DNA of 64,000 nt, taken from Streptomyces achromogenes (GTDB lineage: Bacteria > Actinomycetota > Actinomycetes > Streptomycetales > Streptomycetaceae). Positions within the stretch are counted from its first letter, which is position 1. The number at the start of each line of letters is the position of its first letter. Below the pieces are notes generated by a model. It was not told where the DNA came from. It worked only from the letters and a program-made list of their open reading frames with translations, and made no database searches. The stretch lies in contig NZ_JAUSYH010000001.1 of the NCBI RefSeq assembly GCF_030816715.1, forward strand, positions 5,084,001 through 5,148,000, read 5' to 3'. The translations under genes were made by a program, and so were the position numbers. Positions 40,097 through 49,302 of this stretch are shown here, one piece after another.

Positions 40097-40201
40097 TGTT
40101 CGCGATCTTCGTCTGGACGGGCGGGGTTCGCGGGCCTGCGGGCCGGAGCCGGCCCGATGTCATCGCCAGCAGTCAGTGCCGACTGAGAGGAGCGAGGAGC
40201 G

Positions 40202-40561
40202 GTGAACGCGTATGCGCCCATCCTCGTACTGGGAGCCCTCGGGGCAGGCTTTGCGATCTTCTCCGTGGTCATGGCCACGCTGATCGGGCCGAAGCGGTAC
40301 AACCGCGCCAAGCTCGAGGCCTATGAGTGCGGTATCGAGCCGACCCCCACGCCGGCCGGCGGCGGGCGCTTCCCCATCAAGTACTACCTGACGGCGATGC
40401 TCTTCATCGTCTTCGACATCGAGATCGTCTTCCTCTACCCCTGGGCCGTCACCTTCGACGCCCTGGGTGTCTTCGGGCTCGTGGAGATGCTGCTCTTCGT
40501 GCTCACCGTCTTCGTGGCGTACGCGTACGTGTGGCGGCGCGGCGGCCTGGAATGGGACTGA
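40202..40561 (+). CDS. nuoA: NADH-quinone oxidoreductase subunit A
   Basis: This 119-residue membrane subunit of complex I has three helices, with the conserved KLEAYECGIEP loop (about 37-47) after helix 1, whose Cys is at the quinone chamber, and the strongly conserved FPIKYYLTAMLFIVFDIEIVFLYPWA second helix (seen in parts). GAGGAG lies 3-5 bases before GTG 40202. It is the first gene of an unbroken 14-gene nuo operon extending to 56268, under the Rex operator. Confidence 0.97.
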   Translation: MNAYAPILVLGALGAGFAIFSVVMATLIGPKRYNRAKLEAYECGIEPTPTPAGGGRFPIKYYLTAMLFIVFDIEIVFLYPWAVTFDALGVFGLVEMLLFVLTVFVAYAYVWRRGGLEWD

Positions 40562-40575
40562 GGGGCCTTTAAGTC

Positions 40576-41130
40576 ATGGGACTCGAAGAAAAGCTGCCGA
40601 GCGGATTCCTGCTGACCACCGTCGAGCAGGCCGCGGGCTGGGTGCGCAAGGCGTCCGTCTTCCCCGCCACGTTCGGTCTGGCCTGCTGCGCCATCGAGAT
40701 GATGACGACCGGCGCCGGCCGCTACGATCTGGCGCGCTTCGGCATGGAGGTCTTCCGCGGCTCGCCCCGCCAGGCCGACCTGATGATCGTCGCCGGCCGG
40801 GTGAGCCAGAAGATGGCACCGGTGCTCCGCCAGGTCTACGACCAGATGCCCGCCCCCAAGTGGGTCATCTCCATGGGCGTCTGCGCCTCCTCCGGCGGCA
40901 TGTTCAACAACTACGCGATCGTCCAGGGCGTCGATCACATCGTGCCCGTGGACATCTACCTCCCGGGCTGCCCGCCGCGGCCCGAGATGCTGATGGACGC
41001 GATTCTCAAGCTCCATCACAAGATCCAGAACTCCAAGCTGGGCGTGAACGCCGAGGAGGCGGCCCGCGAGGCGGAGGAGGCGGCGCTGAAGGCCCTGCCC
41101 ATGATCGAGATGAAGGGGCTGCTGCGGTGA
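40576..41130 (+). CDS. nuoB: NADH-quinone oxidoreductase subunit B
   Basis: This 184-residue subunit carries the terminal N2 [4Fe-4S] cluster, which hands electrons to quinone. The ligands are the tandem Cys37-Cys38 (GLACCAIEMM), Cys103 (MGVCASSGG) and Cys132 (PGCPPRPE). It ends with a Glu/Ala-rich helix beyond the core. It starts 14 bases after nuoA and its stop overlaps the nuoC GTG as GTGA. Confidence 0.97.
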   Translation: MGLEEKLPSGFLLTTVEQAAGWVRKASVFPATFGLACCAIEMMTTGAGRYDLARFGMEVFRGSPRQADLMIVAGRVSQKMAPVLRQVYDQMPAPKWVISMGVCASSGGMFNNYAIVQGVDHIVPVDIYLPGCPPRPEMLMDAILKLHHKIQNSKLGVNAEEAAREAEEAALKALPMIEMKGLLR

Positions 41131-41891
41131 GCGACGCGAACGGCACCCACGGCGCGAACGGCTCCTCGAACGGGGTGAACCCCGAGAAGGACCTCTCCGC
41201 CTCCAACCTCCCCGGCCAGCGCGGCCAGGGCGGGGAGGAGGTCCGCGTCCAGCGCGGCATGTTCGGCGCCGAAAACGGCGGCGACACCTCCGGCTACGGC
41301 GGCCTGGTCCGCTCGATCCGGCTCCCGGGGGCGGCGAGCCGGCCCTACGGCGGCTGGTTCGACGAGGTCGCCGACGAGCTGGAGGGCGCCCTGGAGGAGC
41401 AGGGTCTCCTCCCCGGCAACGCGATCGAGAAGACGGTCGTCGACCGCGACGAGCTCACCTTCCACATCGAGCGCGAGCACCTGCTCCGGGTCGCCCGCAC
41501 CCTGCGCGACGACCCCGCCCTGCGCTTCGAGCTCTGCACCGGCGTCAGCGGCGTGCACTACCCGCACGACAAGGGGCGCGAACTGCACGCCGTCTACCAC
41601 CTGCGCTCGATCACCCACAACCGGCTGATCCGCCTGGAGGTCAGCGCCCCGGACGCCGATCCGCGCATCCCGTCCCTGGTCCCCGTGTATCCCACCAACG
41701 ACTGGCACGAGCGCGAGACCTACGACTTCTTCGGGATCGTCTTCGACGGCCACCCGGCCCTCACGCGGATCATGATGCCGGACGACTGGCCGGGCCATCC
41801 GCAGCGCAAGGACTATCCCCTCGGCGGCATCCCCGTCGAGTACAAGGGCGCCCAGATCCCGGCTCCGGACCAGCGGAGGTCGTACTCGTGA
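41127..41891 (+). CDS. nuoC: NADH-quinone oxidoreductase subunit C
   Basis: This 254-residue peripheral-arm subunit is separate from NuoD, not fused. The core (about 60-250) holds YPTNDWHERETYDFFGIVFDGHP and the C-terminal DWPGHPQRKDYPLGG, both conserved 30-kDa-subunit blocks. The first ~40 residues are Gly/Asn/Ser-rich and unlike other NuoC, a lineage extension. Overlaps couple it to nuoB and nuoD. Confidence 0.96.
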   Translation: MSDANGTHGANGSSNGVNPEKDLSASNLPGQRGQGGEEVRVQRGMFGAENGGDTSGYGGLVRSIRLPGAASRPYGGWFDEVADELEGALEEQGLLPGNAIEKTVVDRDELTFHIEREHLLRVARTLRDDPALRFELCTGVSGVHYPHDKGRELHAVYHLRSITHNRLIRLEVSAPDADPRIPSLVPVYPTNDWHERETYDFFGIVFDGHPALTRIMMPDDWPGHPQRKDYPLGGIPVEYKGAQIPAPDQRRSYS

Positions 41892-43225
41892 GCAGCACGC
41901 AGTCATCAGCCGCGTCCGCCTCGGCGCGCGAGACCACAGAGGGCACCGTCTACACGGTCACCGGTGGCGACTGGGACGAGGTCGTCCAGTCCGCGGCCCG
42001 CGCCGACGACGAGCGCATCGTCGTCAACATGGGCCCCCAGCACCCCTCCACCCACGGGGTGCTCCGCCTCATCCTGGAGATCGACGGCGAGACGGTCACC
42101 GAGGCCCGCTGCGGCATCGGCTACCTGCACACCGGCATCGAGAAGAACCTCGAGTACCGCACGTGGACGCAGGGCACCACGTTCGTGACGCGCATGGACT
42201 ACCTGACGTCCTTCTTCAACGAGACCGCCTACTGTCTCGCCGTCGAGAAGCTCCTCGGAGTCGAGGACCAGATCACCGAGCGGGCCAAGATCATCCGGGT
42301 GCTCCTGATGGAGCTGAACCGGATGTCGTCGCACCTGGTGTGCATCGCCACGGGCGGCATGGAACTCGGCGCCACCACGATCATGATCTACGGATTTCGC
42401 GATCGTGAAATGATTCTCGACATCTACGAGCTCATCACGGGCCTGCGGATGAACCACGCGTACATCCGCCCCGGCGGACTCGCCCAGGACCTGCCGCCCG
42501 GCGCGGTGGACCAGATCCGCGAGTTCGTGAAGAAGATGAAGAAGAACCTCCCCGAGTACGACAAGCTCGCCACCGGGAACCCCATCTTCAAGGCCCGCAT
42601 GCAGGACGTCGGCTACCTCGACCTGGCCGGCTGCATGGCCCTCGGCGCCACCGGCCCGATCCTGCGCTCCACCGGCCTGCCGCACGACCTGCGCAAGACC
42701 CAGCCCTACTGCGACTACGAGACGTACGACTTCGACGTCCCGACCGCGGACTCCTGCGACTCCTACGGCCGCTTCCTGATCCGTCTGGAGGAGATGCGCC
42801 AGTCGCTCAGGATCGTCGAGCAGTGCCTGGACCGGCTGCAGCCCGGTCCGGTCATGGTCGCCGACCGGAAGATCGCCTGGCCGGCCCAGCTGGCCCTGGG
42901 CCCCGACGGTCTCGGCAACTCCCTCGACCACATCAAGAAGATCATGGGTACCTCCATGGAGGCCTTGATCCACCACTTCAAGCTGGTGACCGAGGGCTTC
43001 CGTGTGCCGCCGGGCCAGGCGTACGCGGCGGTCGAGTCGCCCAAGGGCGAGCTCGGAGTGCACGCCGTCTCCGACGGAGGCACCCGCCCCTACCGGGTCC
43101 ACTTCCGCGACCCGTCCTTCACCAACCTGCAAGCCATGGCGGCGATGTGCGAGGGCGGCCAAGTCGCCGACGTGATCGTCGCCGTCGCGTCCATCGACCC
43201 CGTGATGGGAGGCGTCGACCGGTGA
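41888..43225 (+). CDS. nuoD: NADH-quinone oxidoreductase subunit D
   Basis: This 445-residue 49-kDa-type subunit forms the quinone site with NuoB. Recognisable blocks are NMGPQHPSTHGVLRL (His pair at the quinone site), GYLHTGIEKN, ELNRMSSHLVC and the C-terminal DPVMGGVDR. A roughly 35-residue N-terminal extension precedes the core. The GTG overlaps the nuoC stop, and its own TGA overlaps the GTG of nuoE. A small patch near 42390-42420 uses less GC-rich codons. Confidence 0.97.
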   Translation: MSSTQSSAASASARETTEGTVYTVTGGDWDEVVQSAARADDERIVVNMGPQHPSTHGVLRLILEIDGETVTEARCGIGYLHTGIEKNLEYRTWTQGTTFVTRMDYLTSFFNETAYCLAVEKLLGVEDQITERAKIIRVLLMELNRMSSHLVCIATGGMELGATTIMIYGFRDREMILDIYELITGLRMNHAYIRPGGLAQDLPPGAVDQIREFVKKMKKNLPEYDKLATGNPIFKARMQDVGYLDLAGCMALGATGPILRSTGLPHDLRKTQPYCDYETYDFDVPTADSCDSYGRFLIRLEEMRQSLRIVEQCLDRLQPGPVMVADRKIAWPAQLALGPDGLGNSLDHIKKIMGTSMEALIHHFKLVTEGFRVPPGQAYAAVESPKGELGVHAVSDGGTRPYRVHFRDPSFTNLQAMAAMCEGGQVADVIVAVASIDPVMGGVDR

Positions 43226-44094
43226 CCACCTCTTCTTCCGAGCGGGGCGTCAGCCTGGGCATGCCCGAACTGCCCGCGCCCGCCTACCCGGACGACGTCC
43301 GAGCCCGGCTGGAGGCGGACGCGCGCGAGCTCATCGCCCGCTACCCCGACTCCCGGTCCGCGCTCCTGCCGTTGCTGCACCTCGTGCAGTCGGAGGAGGG
43401 GCACGTCACGCGCACCGGGATGCGCTTCTGCGCCGACGTGCTGGACCTCACCACCGCCGAGGTCACCGCGGTCGCCACCTTCTACACCATGTACCGGCGC
43501 CGCCCCGGCGGCGACTACCAGGTGGGCGTCTGCACCAACACGCTGTGCGCGGTGATGGGCGGCGACGCGATCTTCGACGAGCTCCAGGAGTACCTGGGTG
43601 TCGGCAATGGTGAGACCACCGACGACAAAAAGATCACTCTGGAGCACATCGAGTGCAACGCGGCCTGCGACTTCGCGCCGGTCGTGATGGTCAACTGGGA
43701 GTTCTTCGACAACCAGACCGTGCAGAGCGCGAAGCGCCTGGTGGACGACCTGCGCAGCGGTGGCACGGTGTCCCCGACGCGCGGGGCGCCGCTCTGTTCC
43801 TTCAAGGAGACCGCCCGCATCCTGGCGGGCTTCCCCGACGAGCGGGAAGGGGCCGTCGAGGCGAGCGGCAGTGCGGGACCGGCGTCACTGGTGGGTCTTC
43901 GCCTGGCAAAGGGAGAGACCGCACCCGCGCGCGTGGTCCACCCGCGCGACGGCGGGCCGCACGACGAGCCGCGGGACCGGGCCGTCCACGAGCCGTCGCC
44001 CACCGAGCACCTGAGTTCGCACGACGCGCCACAGGACACGTCGGCCTCCGACCCCGCTCACCCGGCAGGGCCTACCGCCGAGGAGGGGGAGTGA
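43222..44094 (+). CDS. nuoE: NADH-quinone oxidoreductase subunit E with long C-tail
   Basis: The gene encodes 290 residues where 160-190 is usual. The thioredoxin-like core carries the N1a [2Fe-2S] ligands Cys104, Cys109 (VCTNTLC) and Cys145, Cys149 (ECNAAC). After about residue 185 comes a tail of roughly 100 residues rich in Pro, His, Asp, Ser and Ala (for example HPRDGGPHDEPRDRAVHEP), probably disordered. The tail could contact NuoF or NuoG, or simply be lineage padding. The stop overlaps the nuoF start. Confidence 0.95.
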   Translation: MTTSSSERGVSLGMPELPAPAYPDDVRARLEADARELIARYPDSRSALLPLLHLVQSEEGHVTRTGMRFCADVLDLTTAEVTAVATFYTMYRRRPGGDYQVGVCTNTLCAVMGGDAIFDELQEYLGVGNGETTDDKKITLEHIECNAACDFAPVVMVNWEFFDNQTVQSAKRLVDDLRSGGTVSPTRGAPLCSFKETARILAGFPDEREGAVEASGSAGPASLVGLRLAKGETAPARVVHPRDGGPHDEPRDRAVHEPSPTEHLSSHDAPQDTSASDPAHPAGPTAEEGE

Positions 44095-45443
44095 TGACCT
44101 TGGCACCCGAGCTGAAAGGCAGCAGCCCCGAGAAGCTGCTCGCACCCGTGCTGTCGGCCTTCTGGGACGAGGACAGGTCCTGGAGCCTGGACGTCTACCG
44201 AAGGCACGAGGGATACGAGGGCCTGCGCAAGGCGCTCGCCATGTCGCCGGACGAACTGATCGCGTTCGTCAAGGACTCCGGTCTGCGCGGGCGAGGCGGC
44301 GCGGGATTCCCGACGGGAATGAAATGGCAGTTCATTCCCCAGGGGGATGGAAAGCCGCACTATCTAGTTGTCAACGCCGACGAATCGGAGCCCGGGACCT
44401 GCAAGGACATCCCGCTCCTCTTCGCGAACCCGCACAGCCTCATCGAGGGCATCGTGATCGCGTGTTACGCCATCAGGTCGTCTCATGCCTTCATCTATCT
44501 GCGTGGTGAAGTCGTCCCTGTTCTGCGGCGGTTGCACGAGGCCGTGCGCGAGGCCTACGCGGCGGGATACCTCGGCGAGAACATCCTGGGCAGCGGACTC
44601 GACCTCCAGCTCACCGTGCACGCCGGCGCCGGCGCGTACATCTGCGGTGAGGAGACCGCGCTGCTCGACTCGCTCGAAGGCCGCCGTGGTCAACCGCGGC
44701 TTCGTCCCCCCTTTCCTGCGGTCGCGGGCCTCTATGCGTGCCCGACTGTGGTGAACAACGTCGAGTCGATCGCGTCAGTTCCCGCCATCCTGCAAAAAGG
44801 CAAGGAATGGTTCAGGTCGATGGGAAGCGAGAAGTCCCCGGGCTTCACGCTCTACTCCCTCAGCGGCCACGTCGCGAGCCCCGGCCAGTACGAGGCCCCG
44901 CTCGGCATCACCCTGCGCCAACTCCTCGAGATGAGCGGCGGCATGCGACCCGGGCACCGGCTCAAGTTCTGGACGCCGGGCGGCTCCTCGACGCCGATGT
45001 TCACCGACGAGCACCTCGACGTCCCTCTCGACTACGAAGGAGTGGGCGCCGCGGGTTCCATGCTCGGCACGAAAGCGCTGCAGTGCTTCGACGAGACGAC
45101 CTGCGTGGTGCGCGCCGTGACCCGGTGGACCGAGTTCTACGCACACGAGTCCTGCGGCAAGTGCACGCCGTGCCGCGAAGGCACCTACTGGCTCGTGCAG
45201 TTGCTGCGTGACATCGAGGCAGGCAAGGGCTCCCTGTCCGATCTCGACAAGCTGAACGACATCGCCGACAACATCAACGGCAAGTCCTTCTGCGCCCTCG
45301 GCGACGGCGCCGCATCGCCGATCTTCTCCTCGCTCAAGTACTTCCGCGAGGAGTACGAGCAGCACATCACGGGCCGCGGCTGCCCCTTCGACCCGGCCAA
45401 GTCGACGGCGTGGGCGGACAAGCACACGGAGGTGAACGCATGA
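44094..45443 (+). CDS. nuoF: NADH-quinone oxidoreductase subunit F
   Basis: This 449-residue subunit binds FMN, NADH and the N3 cluster. It shows the nucleotide and flavin loops GLRGRGGAGFPTGMKW and AGAYICGEETALLDSLEG, and cluster ligands Cys354, Cys357, Cys360 (SCGKCTPC) and Cys400 (FCALGDGA). AGGAGG at 44081 suits ATG 44094; a GTG three bases upstream also fits. Codon use between about 44300 and 44850 departs from the gene's own ends, with CTA, GTT, TAT, TCT, AGG and GGA codons seldom seen elsewhere in the operon. Confidence 0.96.
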   Translation: MTLAPELKGSSPEKLLAPVLSAFWDEDRSWSLDVYRRHEGYEGLRKALAMSPDELIAFVKDSGLRGRGGAGFPTGMKWQFIPQGDGKPHYLVVNADESEPGTCKDIPLLFANPHSLIEGIVIACYAIRSSHAFIYLRGEVVPVLRRLHEAVREAYAAGYLGENILGSGLDLQLTVHAGAGAYICGEETALLDSLEGRRGQPRLRPPFPAVAGLYACPTVVNNVESIASVPAILQKGKEWFRSMGSEKSPGFTLYSLSGHVASPGQYEAPLGITLRQLLEMSGGMRPGHRLKFWTPGGSSTPMFTDEHLDVPLDYEGVGAAGSMLGTKALQCFDETTCVVRAVTRWTEFYAHESCGKCTPCREGTYWLVQLLRDIEAGKGSLSDLDKLNDIADNINGKSFCALGDGAASPIFSSLKYFREEYEQHITGRGCPFDPAKSTAWADKHTEVNA

Positions 45444-47944
45444 CGGTGACCACCAGCGCTCCCTCCGGAGGCGGCGAGGCGGCGGTCCCGCCGGAAGATC
45501 TCGTGACGTTGACGATCGACGGCGCCGAGATCAGCGTGCCCAAGGGCACCCTGGTCATCCGGGCCGCCGAGCAGCTCGGCATCGAGATCCCCCGCTTCTG
45601 CGACCACCCCCTCCTCGACCCCGCGGGCGCCTGCCGCCAGTGCATCGTCGACGTCGAGGGCCAGCGCAAGCCGATGGCGTCCTGCACGATCACGTGCACG
45701 GACGGCATGGTGGTGAAGACCCACCTCACCTCGCCGGTCGCCGAGAAGGCGCAGCACGGTGTGATGGAGCTGCTCCTCATCAACCACCCGCTGGACTGCC
45801 CGGTCTGCGACAAGGGCGGCGAGTGCCCCCTGCAGAACCAGGCCATGTCGCACGGCCAGGCCGAATCCCGCTTCGAGGGCAGGAAGCGCACCTACGAGAA
45901 GCCCGTCCCGATCTCCACCCAGGTGCTCCTCGACCGGGAGCGGTGCGTGCTGTGCGCCCGCTGCACCCGGTTCTCGAACCAGGTGGCGGGCGACCCGATG
46001 ATCGAGCTGATCGAGCGGGGGGCGCTGCAGCAGGTGGGCACCGGCGAGGGCGACCCCTTCGAGTCGTACTTCTCCGGCAACACCATCCAGATCTGCCCGG
46101 TCGGCGCGCTGACCTCGGCGGCGTACCGATTCCGCTCCCGGCCGTTCGACCTGGTCTCCTCCCCGTCGGTCTGCGAGCACTGCTCCGGCGGCTGCGCCAC
46201 CCGCACCGACCACCGGCGCGGCAAGGTCATGCGGCGGCTGGCCGCCGACGACCCCGACGTCAACGAGGAGTGGATCTGCGACAAGGGGCGCTTCGCGTTC
46301 CGGTACCCGCAGCAGCGGGACCGGCTCGACACGCCCCTGGTGCGCAACGCCGAGGGGGACCTCGTACCGGCTTCCTGGCCGGAGGCCCTGCAGATCGCGG
46401 CTCAGGGGCTGCTGGCCTCCCGCGGCCGGACCGGCGTACTGACCGGCGGCCGTCTCACCGTCGAGGACGCCTACGCCTACAGCAAGTTCGCGCGCGTGGC
46501 GCTCGACACCAACGACATCGACTTCCGCGCGCGGGTGCACAGCAGCGAGGAGGCCGACTTCCTGGCCGCCCGCGTGGCCGGCCGCGGCCGCGATCTCGAC
46601 GGTACGGGCGTCACGTACTCCTCCCTGGAGAAGGCGCCCGCCGTCCTGCTGGCCGGGTTCGAGTCGGAGGAGGAGGCGCCCGGTGTCTTCCTGCGGCTGC
46701 GAAAGGCCTGGCGCAAGCACGGCCAGCGGGTGTTCTCGCTGGCCACGCACGCCACGCGAGGTCTGGAGAAGGCGGGCGGCACACTGCTGCCTGCCGCTCC
46801 GGGCACGGAGACCGAGTGGCTGGACGCGCTGGCGAGCGGCGTCGGCCTGGCGGACGCGGGTGCCACGGCCGCACAAGCGCTGCGGACCGAGGGCGCGGTG
46901 ATCGTCGTCGGCGAACGGCTGGCGGCGGTGGCGGGCGGTCTGACCGCTGCGGCGCGGGCCGCCTCGGCGACCGGCGCCCGGCTGGTGTGGATTCCGCGCC
47001 GGGCGGGGGAGCGGGGCGCGATCGAGGCGGGCGCCCTGCCGTCGCTGCTGCCGGGCGGCCGCCCGGCCACCGACCCCCGCGCGCGTGAGGAGGTCGCCGC
47101 GGCCTGGGGCCTGGCCGAACTCCCGCACCGCTACGGCCGGGACACCGGGCAGATCGTCGAGGCCGCCGCCTCCGGCGAACTTCAGGCGCTGCTCGTCGCC
47201 GGCGTCGAGGTCGCGGACCTGCCCGACCCGGCACGCGCGCGTGAGGCGCTGGCCGAGGCCGGCTTCGTGGTGTCGCTGGAGCTGCGGCCCGGTGAGGTCA
47301 CCGAGCACGCCGACGTCGTCCTCCCGGTGGCCGCGGTCGCCGAGAAGCCGGGCGCCTTCCTCAACTGGGAGGGCCGGGTCCGCTTCTTCGAGGCGGCACT
47401 GAAGCCCGACCAGATGACCCGCCGGGTGGTGCCCGCCGACGCGCGCGTGCTGCAGATGCTGGCCGACGCCATGGACGTCCATCTCGGCCTGCCGGATCTG
47501 CGCACCGCCCGTGCGGAGCTCGACCGGCTCGGGGCCTGGGAGGGCTCCGGAGCCTCCGAGCCCACCGAGCCGGCCGCGCAGTTGCCGCGCCCCGCCGCCG
47601 GGGAGGCCGTCCTCGCCGGGCACCGTCTGCTGCTCGACCAGGGCGTCCTCCAGCAGGGCGACGAGGCGCTCGCCGGGACCCGGCACGCGGCACACGCGCG
47701 TGTGTCGCCCGCCACGGCCGCCGAGGCCGGCGTCGAGGACGGCGACCTGCTCGCCGTCACCGGACCCGCCGGAACGGTCGCACTTCCGCTGCGGATCACC
47801 GAGATGCCCGACCGGGTGGTCTGGCTCCCGCTGAACTCCACCGGCCGGGGCGTCGCCTCCGACTCCGGGGCCACGCCCGGCTCCCTCGTACGCATCGGCC
47901 CGGCGACGCTCGCCGCCGACGCCCCCAAGGAGGTGGAGGCATGA
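45440..47944 (+). CDS. nuoG: NADH-quinone oxidoreductase subunit G
   Basis: This 834-residue molybdopterin-oxidoreductase-like subunit of the NADH module has an N-terminal ferredoxin domain with [2Fe-2S] ligands (RFCDHPLLDPAGACRQC), a His-Cys cluster site (HPLDCPVCDKGGEC), CVLCARCTRF and IQICPVG for further [4Fe-4S] clusters, and a CEHCSGGCATRTDH motif. The C-terminal half is an Ala-rich, diverged molybdopterin-like domain without an evident cofactor site. ATG 45440 overlaps the nuoF stop, with GGAGGTG upstream. Confidence 0.96.
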   Translation: MTVTTSAPSGGGEAAVPPEDLVTLTIDGAEISVPKGTLVIRAAEQLGIEIPRFCDHPLLDPAGACRQCIVDVEGQRKPMASCTITCTDGMVVKTHLTSPVAEKAQHGVMELLLINHPLDCPVCDKGGECPLQNQAMSHGQAESRFEGRKRTYEKPVPISTQVLLDRERCVLCARCTRFSNQVAGDPMIELIERGALQQVGTGEGDPFESYFSGNTIQICPVGALTSAAYRFRSRPFDLVSSPSVCEHCSGGCATRTDHRRGKVMRRLAADDPDVNEEWICDKGRFAFRYPQQRDRLDTPLVRNAEGDLVPASWPEALQIAAQGLLASRGRTGVLTGGRLTVEDAYAYSKFARVALDTNDIDFRARVHSSEEADFLAARVAGRGRDLDGTGVTYSSLEKAPAVLLAGFESEEEAPGVFLRLRKAWRKHGQRVFSLATHATRGLEKAGGTLLPAAPGTETEWLDALASGVGLADAGATAAQALRTEGAVIVVGERLAAVAGGLTAAARAASATGARLVWIPRRAGERGAIEAGALPSLLPGGRPATDPRAREEVAAAWGLAELPHRYGRDTGQIVEAAASGELQALLVAGVEVADLPDPARAREALAEAGFVVSLELRPGEVTEHADVVLPVAAVAEKPGAFLNWEGRVRFFEAALKPDQMTRRVVPADARVLQMLADAMDVHLGLPDLRTARAELDRLGAWEGSGASEPTEPAAQLPRPAAGEAVLAGHRLLLDQGVLQQGDEALAGTRHAAHARVSPATAAEAGVEDGDLLAVTGPAGTVALPLRITEMPDRVVWLPLNSTGRGVASDSGATPGSLVRIGPATLAADAPKEVEA

Positions 47945-49302
47945 GCCCGTACTTCGCCGCTGAGGACCTCTCGATGTTCGGCCGCGACCCCTGGTGGCTG
48001 GTCGTCGTCAAGGCGGTCTTCTGCTTCGCCTTCCTGATGGTGACCGTGCTGTTCTCCATCGTCTGGGAGCGCAAGGTCGTCGCCTGGATGCAGTTGCGCA
48101 TCGGCCCCAACCGGCACGGTCCCTGGGGCATGCTCCAGTCCCTCGCCGACGGCATCAAGCTGATGCTGAAGGAGGACCTCGTCGTCAAACGCGCGGACAA
48201 GGTGGTGTACGTCCTCGCGCCGATCGTCGCGGCCATCCCGGCCTTCATGGCGATCGCGGTGATCCCCTTCGGGCCCGCCGGCAACGAGATCTCGATCTTC
48301 GGCCAGCGCACCACGATGCAGCTGACCGACCTGCCGATCGCGATGCTCTACGTGCTGGCCGTCGCCTCGGTCGGGATCTACGGCATCGTGCTGGCCGGCT
48401 GGAGTTCCGGCTCCACCTACCCGCTGCTGGGCGGCCTGCGGTCCTGCGCGCAGATGATCTCCTACGAGATCGCCATGGGCGCGGCGTTCGCCTCGGTGTT
48501 CCTCTACTCGGGGTCGATGTCGACCTCGACGATCGTCGAGCAGCAGCAGGACCGCTGGTACATCCTCCTGCTGCCGGTCTCCTTCGTTCTCTACATCATC
48601 ACGATGGTCGGCGAGACCAACCGCGCCCCCTTCGACATGCCGGAGTCCGAGGGCGACCTGGTCGGCGGCTTCAACACCGAGTACTCGTCGATCAAGTTCG
48701 CGATGTTCATGCTCGCCGAGTACGTGAACATGGTGACGGTCTCCGCCGTGTCGACCACGCTCTTCCTCGGCGGCTGGCGCGCCCCCTGGCCGATCAGCGG
48801 TTTCTGGGAGGGAGCGAACCACGGCTGGTGGCCGATGCTCTGGTTCGTCGTCAAGGTGCAGCTGCTGCTGTTCTTCTTCATCTGGCTGCGCGGCACGCTC
48901 CCCCGCGTCCGCTACGACCAGCTGATGAAGCTCGGCTGGAAGGTCCTGATCCCGGTATCGGTGACGTGGCTGATGCTCGTCGCGACCGTACGGACCCTGC
49001 GCAACGAGAACTACGACTTCACCGACATCGCCCTCTATGTGTGCGGCGGCGTCCTGGTCCTGCTGCTGCTCTCCTTCGTCGTGGACATGTTCCGCAACGC
49101 GCGCAAGGAGGCTCAGACGCCGGCCGAGCCGGCCGACTTCGACCCGATGGCGGGCGGGTTCCCCGTCCCGCCGCTGCCGGGGCAGGAGCTGCCGCCGGTG
49201 CCGAGGCGTCGTCCGAGCCGGGAGCGGGAGCTCGTTGTCAGTGGTGGAGCGGACACTGTGAGTGACGGATCGCTGGATGGAAAGGAGGCGTCCGATGGCT
49301 GA
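47941..49302 (+). CDS. nuoH: NADH-quinone oxidoreductase subunit H
   Basis: This 453-residue membrane subunit joins the peripheral arm to the proton-pumping arm. It has about eight helices with the conserved loop blocks VAWMQLRIGPNRHGPWG and GETNRAPFDMPESEGDLVGGFNTEYS (seen in parts), which line the quinone channel. The last ~65 residues are Pro/Arg/Ser-rich and extend past the normal end. It overlaps nuoG by 4 bases and nuoI by 8. Confidence 0.96.
   Translation: MSPYFAAEDLSMFGRDPWWLVVVKAVFCFAFLMVTVLFSIVWERKVVAWMQLRIGPNRHGPWGMLQSLADGIKLMLKEDLVVKRADKVVYVLAPIVAAIPAFMAIAVIPFGPAGNEISIFGQRTTMQLTDLPIAMLYVLAVASVGIYGIVLAGWSSGSTYPLLGGLRSCAQMISYEIAMGAAFASVFLYSGSMSTSTIVEQQQDRWYILLLPVSFVLYIITMVGETNRAPFDMPESEGDLVGGFNTEYSSIKFAMFMLAEYVNMVTVSAVSTTLFLGGWRAPWPISGFWEGANHGWWPMLWFVVKVQLLLFFFIWLRGTLPRVRYDQLMKLGWKVLIPVSVTWLMLVATVRTLRNENYDFTDIALYVCGGVLVLLLLSFVVDMFRNARKEAQTPAEPADFDPMAGGFPVPPLPGQELPPVPRRRPSRERELVVSGGADTVSDGSLDGKEASDG

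Larger units (their letters stand above)
39462..40201. other. 740-base regulatory region between NlpC/P60 and nuoA
   Basis: No gene is supported here. It is clearly less GC-rich than its surroundings, notably 39850-40050, with several CACA/TGTG and GATCAC words. Near the hydrolase gene, GTGACC (39687-39692) and GGTCAC (39710-39715) form an inverted pair. Near nuoA it holds a -10 TAGGAT (40059-40064), a CACAA-AGC-TTGTG repeat (40010-40022) and a Rex-type operator (40081-40096). The long leader of the hydrolase gene could hold a riboswitch, but I could not recognise a known one. Confidence 0.6.
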
